Source: Bacillota bacterium (GTDB taxonomy: Bacteria > Bacillota_I > Bacilli_A > Izemoplasmatales > Hujiaoplasmataceae). Taken from it: a stretch of 32,374 nucleotides of DNA. The position numbers were made by a program, and so were the translations under genes. Where the stretch lies: NCBI GenBank assembly GCA_022710895.1, contig JAKLGB010000008.1, positions 1 through 32,374 on the forward strand. Direction: 5' to 3'. Numbering within the stretch: the first letter of the stretch is position 1; each line of letters begins with the position of its first letter. Under the pieces are notes generated by a model. It saw only the letters and a list, made by a program, of their open reading frames with translations. It was not told the DNA's origin and did no database searches. This document shows, piece after piece, positions 8,947-19,007 of this stretch.

Positions 8947-8955
8947 TGATATAAT
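8947..8955 (+). promoter_or_regulatory. Extended -10 promoter of ruvB
   Basis: TG-n-TATAAT at 8947-8955 is a perfect extended -10 element. The -35 position (8927-8932, GCCATT) is poor, as is common with extended -10 promoters. It sits 20 bp ahead of the ruvB ATG and is divergent from the coiled-coil promoter about 45 bp away. Confidence 0.7.
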
Positions 8956-8974
8956 AAATAATGAGGTGGACTCC

Positions 8975-9979
8975 ATGGACAATCGGGTTCTCAGCAACAA
9001 CCTGTTGGTCGACGAGGAAATCGAAGTCTCGTTGCGCCCGCAGAAATTTTCCGAATTTATCGGACAGACCAACGTCAAAGAAATGATGCAGATCGCCGTC
9101 GGAGCGGCCAAGAAACGGGAGGAATCGCTCGATCACGTTCTGTTTTACGGGCCCCCCGGTTTGGGAAAGACGACGCTCGCCCAAGTGATTGCCAACGAAC
9201 TCGGGGTGGCGATCAAAATTGTCAGCGGACCGACGGTGGAACGCACCGGCGATTTGGCGGCGATTTTGACCTCGCTCGAACCCGGTGACGTGCTTTTTAT
9301 CGATGAAATTCATCGACTCCCGAAAATCGTCGAAGAAATCCTTTATTCCTCGATGGAGGATTTTGTCATCGACATCGTTGTCGGCAAGGACAACGGTGCC
9401 AAATCGATTCGGGTCGATCTTCCCCCTTTCACCCTCATCGGAGCCACGACCCGTTTCGGTGACTTGACCGGTCCGCTGCGGGACCGGTTCGGAATCGTCC
9501 ATAAATTGGAATTTTATACCGATCAGGATTTGGAGACCATTTGCCGCCGCACCGCCTCGATCTATGCTTGTGAAATCGAAGCCCCTGCGGTCGTGGAACT
9601 CGCCAAGCGCAGTCGGGGAACTCCCCGCATCGTCAACCGCCTGTTTCGGCGCGTCCGCGACTATGCGGATATTCTTTCCGACGGCGTCATCACCCTCGAC
9701 ATTACCCAAACCGCCTTGGATAAATTGAAAATCGATGCTTCGGGATTGGATCGGAAGGATCGGGAATACTTGGCCGTCATCATCGAGAAATACCACGGTG
9801 GACCGGTGGGCTTGGAAACGATCGCCACCTCCATCAGCGAAGACCCCCTGACTCTTGAAGATGTTTATGAACCCTACTTGATTCAAAAAGGGTTTATCAG
9901 TCGAACCCCTCGGGGACGGGTGGCCACGGAATTGGCCTACCAGCACTTAAAGAAAAGTTATCAAGGAACGTTGTTTTAA
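8975..9979 (+). CDS. ruvB: Holliday junction branch-migration helicase RuvB
   Basis: RuvB is the hexameric AAA+ motor that drives branch migration with RuvA at Holliday junctions. Over 334 aa the motifs are clear: Walker [10 protein letters not shown] (59-67), Walker [10 protein letters not shown] (106-114), sensor 1 LIGATTR (about 154-160), the arginine-finger region GPLRDRFG (about 166-173), and a C-terminal winged helix ending in [16 protein letters not shown] at 8966 is in frame, but it lies inside the Shine-Dalgarno GAGGTG (8963-8968), which is placed 6 nt before the ATG at 8975, so the ATG is the start. ruvA, normally just upstream, is absent here. queA starts 1 nt after the stop, keeping the usual ruvB-queA order. 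Confidence 0.97.
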   Translation: MDNRVLSNNLLVDEEIEVSLRPQKFSEFIGQTNVKEMMQIAVGAAKKREESLDHVLFYGPPGLGKTTLAQVIANELGVAIKIVSGPTVERTGDLAAILTSLEPGDVLFIDEIHRLPKIVEEILYSSMEDFVIDIVVGKDNGAKSIRVDLPPFTLIGATTRFGDLTGPLRDRFGIVHKLEFYTDQDLETICRRTASIYACEIEAPAVVELAKRSRGTPRIVNRLFRRVRDYADILSDGVITLDITQTALDKLKIDASGLDRKDREYLAVIIEKYHGGPVGLETIATSISEDPLTLEDVYEPYLIQKGFISRTPRGRVATELAYQHLKKSYQGTLF

Positions 9980-9980
9980 A

Positions 9981-11018
9981 ATGAAAACCGCCGATTTTGA
10001 TTATGTTTTACCCGAGGAACTGATTGCCCAGACACCGATTCCGGAGCGTTCGTCTTCGCGGTTGCTCGTCTGTGATCGTGATTCTTTCACCCTCGTCCAT
10101 GACCATTTCTATAATCTGCCTCGTTATTTGCATCCGGGAGACGTCTTGGTGATCAACGACACCAAAGTCCTTCCCGCCCGGCTTCTGGGGGTCAAAGAAG
10201 ACACCGGAGCCGTGATCGAAGTGCTTTTGTTGCGAAACCTCGAGGGAGACCGGTGGGAAACCCTCGTCAAACCCGCCCGCCGCGTTCGCAAGGGGACGGT
10301 CATCGTTTTCGGGGACGGATTGCTGAAGGCTCGGTGCGTTGCCGTGGCAGAAGAAGGTCTTCGGGAATTCGTATTTGCTTACGAGGGAATTTTCTTGGAA
10401 CTGCTCGATCGTCTTGGGGAAATGCCGCTTCCACCTTATATTCATGAAACCTTGGCGGACAAGGATCGATACCAGACGGTTTATTCCGCTGTCGTCGGCA
10501 GCGCCGCCGCCCCGACCGCCGGGTTGCACTTTACCCAACCGCTTCTTTCTCAACTCCGTGAACTGGGAGTCCTCGTCTGTCCGATCACCCTGCATGTCGG
10601 CCTGGGAACGTTCCGACCGGTGAACGTCGAGGACGTCACGAAGCACCGGATGCATTCGGAATATTACCATATGAGCCAAACCACCGCCGACATCCTCAAC
10701 GCCGCTCGAGCGGACAAGCGTTCCATCATCGCGGTGGGAACCACTTCGATTCGAACCTTGGAAACGTTGGCGGCGAAAGAGGAGAAATTCCGCGAATCCA
10801 GCGGATGGACGGACATTTTCATCTACCCCGGGTTCGCTTTCCGCGCCGTGGATGGCTTGATCACCAATTTTCATCTTCCCAAGTCGACGTTGCTGATGCT
10901 GGTGTCCGCCTTTGCTTCCCCCGAAATCATCCGGAATGCCTATGATGAAGCCATCAAGGAACGGTACCGGTTCTTTTCTTTCGGAGACTCGATGTTTCTC
11001 CGGCCAAAAGGCCGGTAA
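9981..11018 (+). CDS. queA: S-adenosylmethionine:tRNA ribosyltransferase-isomerase QueA
   Basis: QueA transfers the ribosyl part of SAM to preQ1 in tRNA to make epoxyqueuosine, the step after Tgt. The 345-aa protein begins with the family signature [25 protein letters not shown]. Further on it carries [45 protein letters not shown] and, near the C-terminus, [15 protein letters not shown], all diagnostic. Length is typical (about 340 aa). It follows ruvB with a single-base gap and is probably translated from the same mRNA. The next gene is a PduL-type enzyme with its own promoter instead of tgt, which usually follows directly. Confidence 0.97.
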   Translation: MKTADFDYVLPEELIAQTPIPERSSSRLLVCDRDSFTLVHDHFYNLPRYLHPGDVLVINDTKVLPARLLGVKEDTGAVIEVLLLRNLEGDRWETLVKPARRVRKGTVIVFGDGLLKARCVAVAEEGLREFVFAYEGIFLELLDRLGEMPLPPYIHETLADKDRYQTVYSAVVGSAAAPTAGLHFTQPLLSQLRELGVLVCPITLHVGLGTFRPVNVEDVTKHRMHSEYYHMSQTTADILNAARADKRSIIAVGTTSIRTLETLAAKEEKFRESSGWTDIFIYPGFAFRAVDGLITNFHLPKSTLLMLVSAFASPEIIRNAYDEAIKERYRFFSFGDSMFLRPKGR

Positions 11019-11029
11019 TCGGTTTGTCG

Positions 11030-11058
11030 TTGCGAAAACCATCGATTTGTAGTACAAT
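11030..11058 (+). promoter_or_regulatory. Promoter ahead of the pduL-like gene
   Basis: TTGCGA (11030-11035) and TACAAT (11053-11058) are spaced 17 bp apart in the 75-nt gap after queA. The hexamers are one to two changes from the SigA consensus. The pduL-like and tgt genes would be read from here. Confidence 0.65.
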
Positions 11059-11093
11059 ACCATTGGTCCAAACGAAATATCTGGAGGAAATAT

Positions 11094-12807
<1,714 letters not shown>

Positions 12808-12845
12808 TTCTCTCCGGGCTTTTGCGGAAAAAACCGATGGCATTC

Positions 12846-12874
12846 TTGAAAAAGGCCGCAAGGTTCCGTATAAT
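12846..12874 (+). promoter_or_regulatory. SigA-type promoter in the tgt-ftsZ gap
   Basis: TTGAAA (12846-12851) and a perfect TATAAT (12869-12874) have a 17-bp spacer. Transcripts would start near 12881, about 90 nt ahead of ftsZ, and run first through the hairpin at 12892-12927. Confidence 0.75.
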
Positions 12875-12891
12875 GATATCAAGACGCACCG

Positions 12892-12938
12892 ATCCCTCCC
12901 TTTTTCTCGAAAAATACACGGGGGGATGGTTTTTCTTT
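12892..12938 (+). terminator. Terminator-like or attenuator hairpin in the ftsZ leader
   Basis: ATCCCTCC (12892-12899) pairs with GGGGGGAT (12920-12927) with one G-T wobble, around an inner TTTTT-CTCG-AAAAA hairpin (12901-12914). TTTTTCTTT follows from 12930. It may end tgt transcripts or attenuate the promoter at 12846-12874. It is not a known riboswitch class to my eye. Confidence 0.45.
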
Positions 12939-12946
12939 CCGTTTTG

Positions 12947-12955
12947 TGATAGGAT
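12947..12955 (+). promoter_or_regulatory. Possible second ftsZ promoter (extended -10)
   Basis: TG-n-TAGGAT at 12947-12955 is an extended -10 with one mismatch. The -35 position (12927-12932, TGGTTT) is weak. It lies downstream of the hairpin, so it would bypass it, but it leaves only about 10 nt of leader before ATG 12971. This would fit better if translation starts at 12986. Confidence 0.35.
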
Positions 12956-12970
12956 GGAGAAGGAACGAAA

Positions 12971-14164
12971 ATGGGGGGTTATCCAATGTTTGACATCAAC
13001 GACAAATTCAATCAAAAACCCGTCATCAAAGTCATCGGCGTCGGTGGTGGCGGCGGTTCCGCCATCAACCGCATGATCGAAAACGACGTTCAAGGCGTCG
13101 AATTCATTGTCATGAACACCGATGCCCAAGTTCTGAAATTGTCGAAGGCGGACGTCCGCCTGCAACTGGGCAAGATGCTGACGCGCGGCCTCGGAGCCGG
13201 GGCGAACCCCGAAGTGGGCCGGCAAGCCGCATTGGAATCCGAAGATGAAATCCGCGAAATTCTCGCCGAAACCGATATGGTGTTCATCACCGCCGGAATG
13301 GGTGGCGGAACCGGAACGGGAGCCGCTCCCGTAATCGCCAGAATCGCCCGGGAAATGGGCTGTTTGACCATCGGTATCGTCACCAAACCGTTCAGTTTCG
13401 AAGGCCGCAAACGGACCGCCGTGGCTTTGCAAGGGTTAGAGGAACTCAAACCGTTCGTCGATACCTTGATCGTCATTCCCAATGACAAATTGCTCTACAT
13501 CGTCGACAAGGATACTCCTTATCTTGATGCTTTCCGCGAAGCGGATAACGTTCTCCGTCAAGGCGTTCAGGGAATCACGGAAATCATCGCCGTCCCCGGA
13601 GTCGTCAACGTCGACTTTGCCGACGTCAAGACCGTAATGAAAGACAAAGGGACCGCGCTGATGGGAATCGGAATCGCCTCTGGTGAGAACCGGGCCGTCG
13701 AAGCCGCCCGGGCCGCGATCCGCAGTCCGCTGTTGGAAACTTCGATCAACGGGGCCACCGACGCCATCGTCAACATCACCTCGGGCTATGACGCTTCTTT
13801 GTACGAAATCAACGAAATCGTCGAAGAGATCCAAAAAAGTTCGACCACCGACATCAACGTCATTTACGGTTCCGCCATCAACATCGACCTTCATGACGAA
13901 ATCATCGTCACCGTGATCGCCACGGGCTTCTCCGACGACCCGCTCCTCAAAGAGAGCACCATCCTGCGGGCCGATCAACAAGCCCAACCGGTGGTTTCTC
14001 CCCACATCGACGAAGCCTTCTCCAAACCTCCCGTCAAATCGAAAAAAGAGCTGAAAAAAGAAGAAAAACTGAAGAAGGAACAAGAAAAAATGCCCAAAAA
14101 ACCCGAGGAAGAGCCGGAGGATATCCAAATCCCCTCCTGGTTGCGGGAACGTTTCAAAAAGTAG
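12971..14164 (+). CDS. ftsZ: Cell division GTPase FtsZ
   Basis: FtsZ is the tubulin-like GTPase that forms the division ring. The 397-aa protein has the GTP-binding [14 protein letters not shown] (22-35), the tubulin signature [10 protein letters not shown] (111-120), the T7 loop NVDFADV (213-219), and a C-terminal FtsZ peptide [13 protein letters not shown] that would bind SepF or FtsA. A Lys/Glu-rich linker (about 355-380) joins the globular part to this tail. ATG 12971 has GAAGGA 6 nt upstream. ATG 12986 (MFDINDKFN) also fits homologues, so five residues are uncertain. Unlike most bacteria there is no ftsA or mur gene beside it. It appears to be a single-gene unit closed by its own terminator. 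Confidence 0.97.
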   Translation: MGGYPMFDINDKFNQKPVIKVIGVGGGGGSAINRMIENDVQGVEFIVMNTDAQVLKLSKADVRLQLGKMLTRGLGAGANPEVGRQAALESEDEIREILAETDMVFITAGMGGGTGTGAAPVIARIAREMGCLTIGIVTKPFSFEGRKRTAVALQGLEELKPFVDTLIVIPNDKLLYIVDKDTPYLDAFREADNVLRQGVQGITEIIAVPGVVNVDFADVKTVMKDKGTALMGIGIASGENRAVEAARAAIRSPLLETSINGATDAIVNITSGYDASLYEINEIVEEIQKSSTTDINVIYGSAINIDLHDEIIVTVIATGFSDDPLLKESTILRADQQAQPVVSPHIDEAFSKPPVKSKKELKKEEKLKKEQEKMPKKPEEEPEDIQIPSWLRERFKK

Positions 14165-14170
14165 GCAGAC

Positions 14171-14194
14171 AAGGCTAGTTCACTAGCCTTTTTT
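14171..14194 (+). terminator. Terminator of ftsZ
   Basis: An 8-bp perfect stem AAGGCTAG / CTAGCCTT (14171-14178, 14183-14190) with a TTCA tetraloop runs into six T's (14189-14194). It begins 6 nt after the ftsZ stop. Confidence 0.92.
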
Positions 14195-14208
14195 GTTCGG
14201 AAAAACCG

Positions 14209-14237
14209 TTGTTTTTTGCGGTTTTCGGTGATACAAT
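14209..14237 (+). promoter_or_regulatory. Promoter of the mgtE-yhbY-surE-yggS-sepF-yggT operon
   Basis: TTGTTT (14209-14214) and an extended -10 TG-n-TACAAT (14229-14237) are spaced 17 bp apart. The start lies near 14244, only about 20 nt before the mgtE ATG, so there is no room for an M-box magnesium riboswitch. Confidence 0.75.
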
Positions 14238-14262
14238 GAGAAAAGAAACGGAGGGATCGTCC

Positions 14263-15663
14263 ATGGCAGATTTATGGGAAAACCAATCGACCTATGTCGC
14301 GGAAATCATCGGCATCCTGCAAAGCGATTCTTCCGCGGAAACCAAGCGGGATCGGCTGGATGAGTATCATGAACACGAACTGAGCGAAGCTTTCCTGGCG
14401 ATGACCCGGGACGACCGACGCAAGTTCTCCCATTTGTTCCCCGCTCCGTTCCTGGCGGAAATATTCGCGGAATTCGATCCCGAAACCGCCGTTCCCCTCC
14501 TTCGGGAAATGGGCGGCGGAGAAGCCGGTCGCATCCTCAACGAAATGGAAAACGACGACCTGGTCGACATTCTCCAAGCCTTTGAAACCCGGGAGGAACG
14601 CATCACCTTCCTGGCCCCGATCCGCGTCGAAAAACGGAATGCGATCAAAACCCTGATCGATTACGACGAAGACGTCGTCGGTTCGATCATGAACACCGCC
14701 TTCGTCGCCTTGGAAGTCGGGCTTACGGTCAAAATCGCGATTCGCCGGTTGGTGGAAGCCGCGCCCCAGACCGAATTCATCAACAACATCTATTTCCTTC
14801 AAGATCGCAAGTTGGTCGGGGTCCTGTCTTTGCGCGAACTCATCAGCGCCGGGAATCAGCCCGATCGACTCGTCGACGATTTGATGACCGTCAATCTGAT
14901 TACCGTCCTTCCCACCACTCCGAAAGCGGAAGCGATCCGCGTGATGCGAGACTACGACTTTTTTCTGCTTCCCGTCGTTGACGACGAAGACCGCCTTTTG
15001 GGTTTGGTATCCTTCGACGACATGGCCGAAGCCATTGACGAAGAAAGCGAAGCCGACTACGCCCAGCTCGCCGCCATCTCCGACGTGCGCAGCGAAGACA
15101 ACGACAATGTCTTCCGGACGGTCCGAAAACGGCTTCCCTGGTTGACGATCCTGCTGTTTCTGGACGTTTTCACGTCCTCGATCGTCGCCGGTTTCGAAGA
15201 AGTGCTTCAAGCCCTGCCCGTGTTGGCTTTGTTCATGCCGCTCATTTTGAATATGGCTGGTAACACCGGAACTCAAAGTCTGGGCGTTACGATCGGCCTG
15301 TTTGCCCGAGACCAGTTGTCCGGGCGGAAAGAAAGCGCACGGCATCTCGGACGGGAATTGCTTACCGGACTGATCAACGGATTGGCCATCGGAGGGCTGT
15401 TGTTCGCCGGGGTCATCGCCTTGAAATCCGTCCAAGGATCCGGTTTCGGAGAATCCGTTCGATTTGCCGCGGTGATTGCCCTTTCGCTGACGGTGGCCTT
15501 GGTCGCCTCCACCTTTTTCGGTGCGGCCGTCCCCTTGTTTTTCCGCCTCCTTCACATTGACCCGGCGGTGGCGTCCGGGCCATTCATCACCACGATTGTC
15601 GATATTTTGGCGCTCCTCATCTATTTCGCTCTGGCGATTTGGATGCTTGGGGCCTGGATTTAG
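14263..15663 (+). CDS. mgtE: Magnesium transporter MgtE (copy 1)
   Basis: MgtE forms a homodimeric Mg2+ channel in the membrane. The 466 residues show the cytosolic N domain (about 1-125, EMENDDLVDILQ), two CBS domains (about 135-260; GSIMNTAFVAL, LVGVLSLREL, DDLMTVNLITVLP), a plug helix, and five hydrophobic helices from about 292 to 462. The pore signature MAGNTGTQS (331-339) and the last-helix motif DPAVASGPFITTIVD with the pore Asp (447) are intact. The frame extends upstream, but GGAGGG (14250-14255) and the promoter fix the start at ATG 14263. The mgtE copy 2 starts 12 nt after the stop. The two proteins share architecture but are clearly diverged. Confidence 0.95.
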   Translation: MADLWENQSTYVAEIIGILQSDSSAETKRDRLDEYHEHELSEAFLAMTRDDRRKFSHLFPAPFLAEIFAEFDPETAVPLLREMGGGEAGRILNEMENDDLVDILQAFETREERITFLAPIRVEKRNAIKTLIDYDEDVVGSIMNTAFVALEVGLTVKIAIRRLVEAAPQTEFINNIYFLQDRKLVGVLSLRELISAGNQPDRLVDDLMTVNLITVLPTTPKAEAIRVMRDYDFFLLPVVDDEDRLLGLVSFDDMAEAIDEESEADYAQLAAISDVRSEDNDNVFRTVRKRLPWLTILLFLDVFTSSIVAGFEEVLQALPVLALFMPLILNMAGNTGTQSLGVTIGLFARDQLSGRKESARHLGRELLTGLINGLAIGGLLFAGVIALKSVQGSGFGESVRFAAVIALSLTVALVASTFFGAAVPLFFRLLHIDPAVASGPFITTIVDILALLIYFALAIWMLGAWI

Positions 15664-15675
15664 GGGGTGAAGTCG

Positions 15676-17115
15676 ATGGAAGACCGCAAACCCAACGAAG
15701 AAACCGAACGCGACTTTCTCGCCGAAATCCGAATTCTTTTCGAAGAACACCGCGGTGACGGTGATTTCATTCTTCAACTGGAAGAGTACCACCCCTTTGA
15801 CATCGCCAGGGCGCTGGTCGAGACCGTTCCAGAAATCCGGAAAGACGTTTTGAATAAACTACCACCCGCTTTTTCCGCCAATCTGTTCGAGACGTTGGAT
15901 GAAGAGGAAACAATCGAAATCGTCAAAGAATTGCCTTCGACTCTGGCTGTGTCGATCATCGATAAGATGGAAACCGACGATGCCCTCGACTTGATGCAAT
16001 ACCTTGAAGACGAAGAGGAAGACACCACCTTCGTCAATCTCCTCAGCCCGAAAAAACGGGAAGAACTGAAGAAGTTCTGGCACTACACCGATGACCAGAT
16101 CGGGTCGGTGATGTCCACGAACTACATCGAAATCCCCGCCTCGATGTCCGTGAAGGACGCCATGCGAAAGGTGACCGCGGTCGCCGGGGATACCGACTAT
16201 ATTTCCATTCTATATGCAGTTGACAAACAGCGGTTGGTCGGAACGTTGAAACTCAAGGAACTGATCGTGGCTCGCGCTTCCCAAACGATTACCGATGTGA
16301 TGAATCGGCGCTTCGCCTCCGCCCGTCCCGAAGAAGACAAAGAAACGGTAGCCCGTCGGATGCAGGACTACGGCGAATCCTCGATGCCGATTCTCGACGA
16401 AACCGGGAAATTGCTCGGAATTCTGACTCATGACGTGATGATCGACATCATTTCCGCAGTTCAAAGCGAAGACTACGGCCGTCTGGCCGGCTTGGGTTCC
16501 GCCGACTTGGAAACCCAAACCGAAACCACCTTTTCCGCCGTAAAGAGTCGTTTGCCTTGGTTGGCCATGCTTTTGGGCCTGAGTTTCCTTTCTTCCTTGG
16601 TCCTAACGCTTTTCTCCGGAGCGTTTCCCGATGCCCCGGGAGCGGGTCTGCTGGCGGCGAACCTGGCGGTGTACCTGCCCTTGATCTTGGACATGTCGGG
16701 CAACACCGGAACTCAAAGTTTGGCGGTCATGATCCGATTCCTGATTGCCAATCCCGACTCCATGGAACAAAAGACCGTTCGCGCCCATCTGCGCCGCGAA
16801 TGGTTGTCGGGGTTGATTCAAGCCTTGCTTCTGGGCGCCCTGACTTTCGGTATCGTCTGCCTCACGGAAGCTTTGCCGGCGGGGATGCGACTTGATTCGC
16901 GGACACTGGTGTTCGCGACCGTCACGGCTTTCGCGATCTTCATCGCCTTGGCCGTCGCCAACCTGTTGGGAGCCTTGATTCCCCTCCTCATGGCCAAACT
17001 GAAGTTTGACCCCGCCGTGGCCTCCGGCCCCTTCATCACCACGGTCGCCGATCTCGTTTCCTTGACTTTGTACTATTCCATCAGCCTGATCTTTTTGCTG
17101 AATTTCTATCTCTGA
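15676..17115 (+). CDS. mgtE: Magnesium transporter MgtE (copy 2)
   Basis: This second MgtE paralogue has 479 aa. It repeats the full layout: N domain with METDDALDLMQYL, CBS pair (IGSVMSTNYIEIP, RLVGTLKLKELI, ITDVMNRRF, LLGILTHDVMIDII), then five membrane helices with MSGNTGTQSLAVMIRF and DPAVASGPFITTVADLV. The pore Asp is present, so both copies look functional. A GTG at 15667 is in frame but forms part of the SD GGGGGTG (15663-15669). ATG 15676 is the likely start. The two products could form separate homodimers or a heterodimer, which the sequence cannot decide. yhbY starts 13 nt downstream, so the pair heads an operon of mostly cytosolic housekeeping genes. Confidence 0.95.
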   Translation: MEDRKPNEETERDFLAEIRILFEEHRGDGDFILQLEEYHPFDIARALVETVPEIRKDVLNKLPPAFSANLFETLDEEETIEIVKELPSTLAVSIIDKMETDDALDLMQYLEDEEEDTTFVNLLSPKKREELKKFWHYTDDQIGSVMSTNYIEIPASMSVKDAMRKVTAVAGDTDYISILYAVDKQRLVGTLKLKELIVARASQTITDVMNRRFASARPEEDKETVARRMQDYGESSMPILDETGKLLGILTHDVMIDIISAVQSEDYGRLAGLGSADLETQTETTFSAVKSRLPWLAMLLGLSFLSSLVLTLFSGAFPDAPGAGLLAANLAVYLPLILDMSGNTGTQSLAVMIRFLIANPDSMEQKTVRAHLRREWLSGLIQALLLGALTFGIVCLTEALPAGMRLDSRTLVFATVTAFAIFIALAVANLLGALIPLLMAKLKFDPAVASGPFITTVADLVSLTLYYSISLIFLLNFYL

Positions 17116-17128
17116 AAGGAGTCTGTCC

Positions 17129-17425
17129 ATGACACTCACCGGAAAACAGAAACGGCATCTTCGGGGATTGGCGATGACCCGCCGTCCCGTGTTCCAAATC
17201 GGGAAAGACGGCATCACCCCCGCCCTGGTCCAAAGCTTGAACGATTATCTCGTCAAGAACGAATTGATGAAGGTCAGCATCCTCGATACCTGTCCGCTGA
17301 CCCTCGATGAAGCCGCCGCGGAAATGACGGGGTTGCCCGCTGCTTTGGTTCAAATCATCGGGAAAAACATTGTTCTCTATCGCCGAAATCCGCAATTGAC
17401 CAACGGAATCGAGCTCCCGCAATGA
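17129..17425 (+). CDS. yhbY: Ribosome-associated RNA-binding protein YhbY (CRM domain)
   Basis: This 98-aa single CRM-domain protein binds pre-50S ribosomal particles in other bacteria. It opens with LTGKQKRHLRGLA and has the typical FQIGKDGITPALVQSLNDYL segment and a C-terminal IGKNIVLYRRNP, which match the YhbY fold throughout. AAAGGAG (17115-17121) gives a strong SD 7 nt before the ATG and overlaps the mgtE copy 2 stop. The last codon overlaps the surE start in an ATGA arrangement, implying translational coupling. Confidence 0.95.
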   Translation: MTLTGKQKRHLRGLAMTRRPVFQIGKDGITPALVQSLNDYLVKNELMKVSILDTCPLTLDEAAAEMTGLPAALVQIIGKNIVLYRRNPQLTNGIELPQ

Positions 17426-18150
17426 AAATCCTCCTCACCAACGACGACGGATACGATGCGATCGGGATCCGCATCCTCCAAAAGAAATTGCAAAAATACG
17501 GGGATGTGACCCTCGTCGCCCCGCACTCCCATATGAGCGGCGCTTCGGTCTCCCGCCAATTTTGGAACGAGTCCAAAGTCTACAAACATGCCGACAAGGT
17601 CTATAGCGTGGTCGGAACCCCCGCCGATGCCGTTCATTTCGGCATCTTCGGATTGAACCTGGCCCCGGATCTCGTGGTTTCCGGCATCAACTGTGGGCTA
17701 AACATCGGTATCGACACGATCTATTCCGGAACGGTCGGAGCGGGAATGGAAGCTTTGAAAGCCAAAGTCAAAGCGGTGGCTTTTTCCTGCGATTGGGATT
17801 ATTTTGAACCCGCCGAGCGCGAATTCGATGATGTGATGGACTTCATCCTGCGTTACGATCTTTTGACCAACAAATATTTGCTCAACGTCAATTTCGTCAC
17901 CAAGAAGTTTTCCGCCGCCAAAGGTATCCTCCTCACCGACCTGGCTTTCCGGCCGATGCAGCATTACTACATCGAGGAAGCCGACGGATCCTACAAGACC
18001 CGGCGGGTTTTCCTTCCCTACGATTTCATTCCGGAAACGGATTTGTGGGCGGCGGAATACGGATACACCTCGATCACGCCGCTGAAATTGGGAAACCGCA
18101 CTTTCACCGGGCTGTCGGAAATGCGCAAACGGGTCAACCGTCATGAATGA
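17422..18150 (+). CDS. surE: 5'/3'-nucleotidase SurE
   Basis: SurE is a metal-dependent survival protein that dephosphorylates nucleoside monophosphates. In 242 aa it shows the N-terminal LLTNDDGYDA (Asp8, Asp9), HSHMSGAS (Ser39), VVSGINCGLNIG (Asn90) and YSGTVGAGMEA, which together make the metal site. The C-terminal swapped-domain region contains TDLAFRPMQHYYI and YGYTSITPL. The start overlaps the yhbY stop by 4 nt and the end overlaps the next small gene by 8 nt. It supplies nucleosides that could feed the deo enzymes elsewhere in the window (inference). Confidence 0.96.
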   Translation: MKILLTNDDGYDAIGIRILQKKLQKYGDVTLVAPHSHMSGASVSRQFWNESKVYKHADKVYSVVGTPADAVHFGIFGLNLAPDLVVSGINCGLNIGIDTIYSGTVGAGMEALKAKVKAVAFSCDWDYFEPAEREFDDVMDFILRYDLLTNKYLLNVNFVTKKFSAAKGILLTDLAFRPMQHYYIEEADGSYKTRRVFLPYDFIPETDLWAAEYGYTSITPLKLGNRTFTGLSEMRKRVNRHE

Positions 18151-18325
18151 AAAACTCCGGTTTTGGCTTTTCCTCGGCTTTTATCTGCTGGTGACGGCCG
18201 GGGGATTCCTGATTCTGTGGTTGGGCGGTTTGGGGACCAGTTGGAATATTGTCATCGCTTTGGCGATGGTCTGTCTTTCGGCTTACGTATCCTACACCTT
18301 TGCGCATCCGAAAAAGAAAAAATAA
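18143..18325 (+). CDS. Small two-helix membrane protein, unknown
   Basis: This 60-aa protein has two clear hydrophobic helices (about residues 8-26 and 34-53) joined by a Gly-rich turn (LGGLGTSWN). It has a short charged N-terminus and a basic tail HPKKKK, suggesting both ends in the cytosol. I cannot name a family. It overlaps the surE stop by 8 nt, and the yggS SD follows within about 20 nt, so it is embedded in the operon and likely translated by coupling. Its short length leaves some doubt. Confidence 0.7.
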   Translation: MNEKLRFWLFLGFYLLVTAGGFLILWLGGLGTSWNIVIALAMVCLSAYVSYTFAHPKKKK

Positions 18326-18357
18326 CCGCTCCGCCATCGCGGAAGGGGGGATTGTCC

Positions 18358-19005
18358 ATGGATTTCACTTCCCGGCTGCGGTCGATCCGGGCCGTCATCG
18401 GCGATCGGGTCCTGATCGCCGCCACCAAATATGCCGAACCCCCGCTTTTGCGTGATCTGTTCGCTGCCGGGGTCGTCGATATGGGCGAAAACCGCGTCCA
18501 AGCGCTTTTGACCAAACAAGAAGCCTTGGCCGACCTCCCGATCCGCTGGCACTTCATCGGCCACCTGCAGACCAACAAAGTTGCGAAAATCGTCAACCGC
18601 ATCGAGACTCTGCATTCGTTGGATTCCCTCCGCTTGGCCGCGGAAATCCAACGTTGGCGGAAAACACCGTTAGCTTGTTTCGTCGAGGTGAACATCTCCG
18701 AAGAACCCGCCAAAAGTGGGGTTTCAATCGAAGAAACGGGCGAATTTGTCGAAAAACTTGCCGAATATGATACAATAAAAGTAGTCGGATTGATGGGAAT
18801 GGCCGCCGACACGGAAGACACCGAGGCGATTCGGGCGGCTTTCCTCCGTTTGCGGATCCTCCGGGACGATCTTTGCCGTCGGGGCTTGAGCCACGCCCCC
18901 TGCGAATGGTTGTCGATGGGGATGAGTCACGACTATCCGATCGCCGTTCAATGCGGAGCCACCCACGTGCGGCTCGGCTCGATCCTATTTCGAAACGAGG
19001 GATGA
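18358..19005 (+). CDS. yggS: Pyridoxal-phosphate homeostasis protein YggS (YlmE)
   Basis: This 216-aa PLP-binding TIM-barrel protein helps keep PLP levels balanced and lacks known enzymatic activity. PLP Lys24 lies in LIAATKYAEP. The motifs GENRVQ, WHFIGHLQTNK, EVNISEEPAKSGV, GLMGMA and the phosphate-binding LSMGMSHDYPIAVQCGATHVRLGS follow in order. The frame is open for 65 codons upstream, but GGAAGGGGGG (18341-18350) before ATG 18358 and homologue length set this start. With sepF and yggT it keeps the ylmE-sepF-ylmG order of Bacillus. Confidence 0.95.
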   Translation: MDFTSRLRSIRAVIGDRVLIAATKYAEPPLLRDLFAAGVVDMGENRVQALLTKQEALADLPIRWHFIGHLQTNKVAKIVNRIETLHSLDSLRLAAEIQRWRKTPLACFVEVNISEEPAKSGVSIEETGEFVEKLAEYDTIKVVGLMGMAADTEDTEAIRAAFLRLRILRDDLCRRGLSHAPCEWLSMGMSHDYPIAVQCGATHVRLGSILFRNEG

Positions 19006-19007
19006 CC

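Noticed and set aside
8966-8974. GTG start codon for ruvB
   Set aside because: The GTG is part of the GAGGTG Shine-Dalgarno for the ATG at 8975, and RuvB homologues fit the ATG start.
11000-11015. CCGGCC-AAAA-GGCCGG hairpin at the end of queA as a terminator
   Set aside because: It lies within the last queA codons and is followed by TAATCGG, without a T-run.
14209-14262. M-box (Mg2+) riboswitch ahead of mgtE
   Set aside because: The promoter leaves only about 20 nt of leader before the start codon.
14272-15792. 506-codon open frame on the minus strand opposite mgtE
   Set aside because: It mirrors the codon bias of a clear mgtE gene, has a Gly/Asp/Gln/His-rich composition, and no domain or SD. 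Similar shadows lie at 8750-9946, 10008-11063 and 21410-22849 opposite ruvB, queA and ileS.
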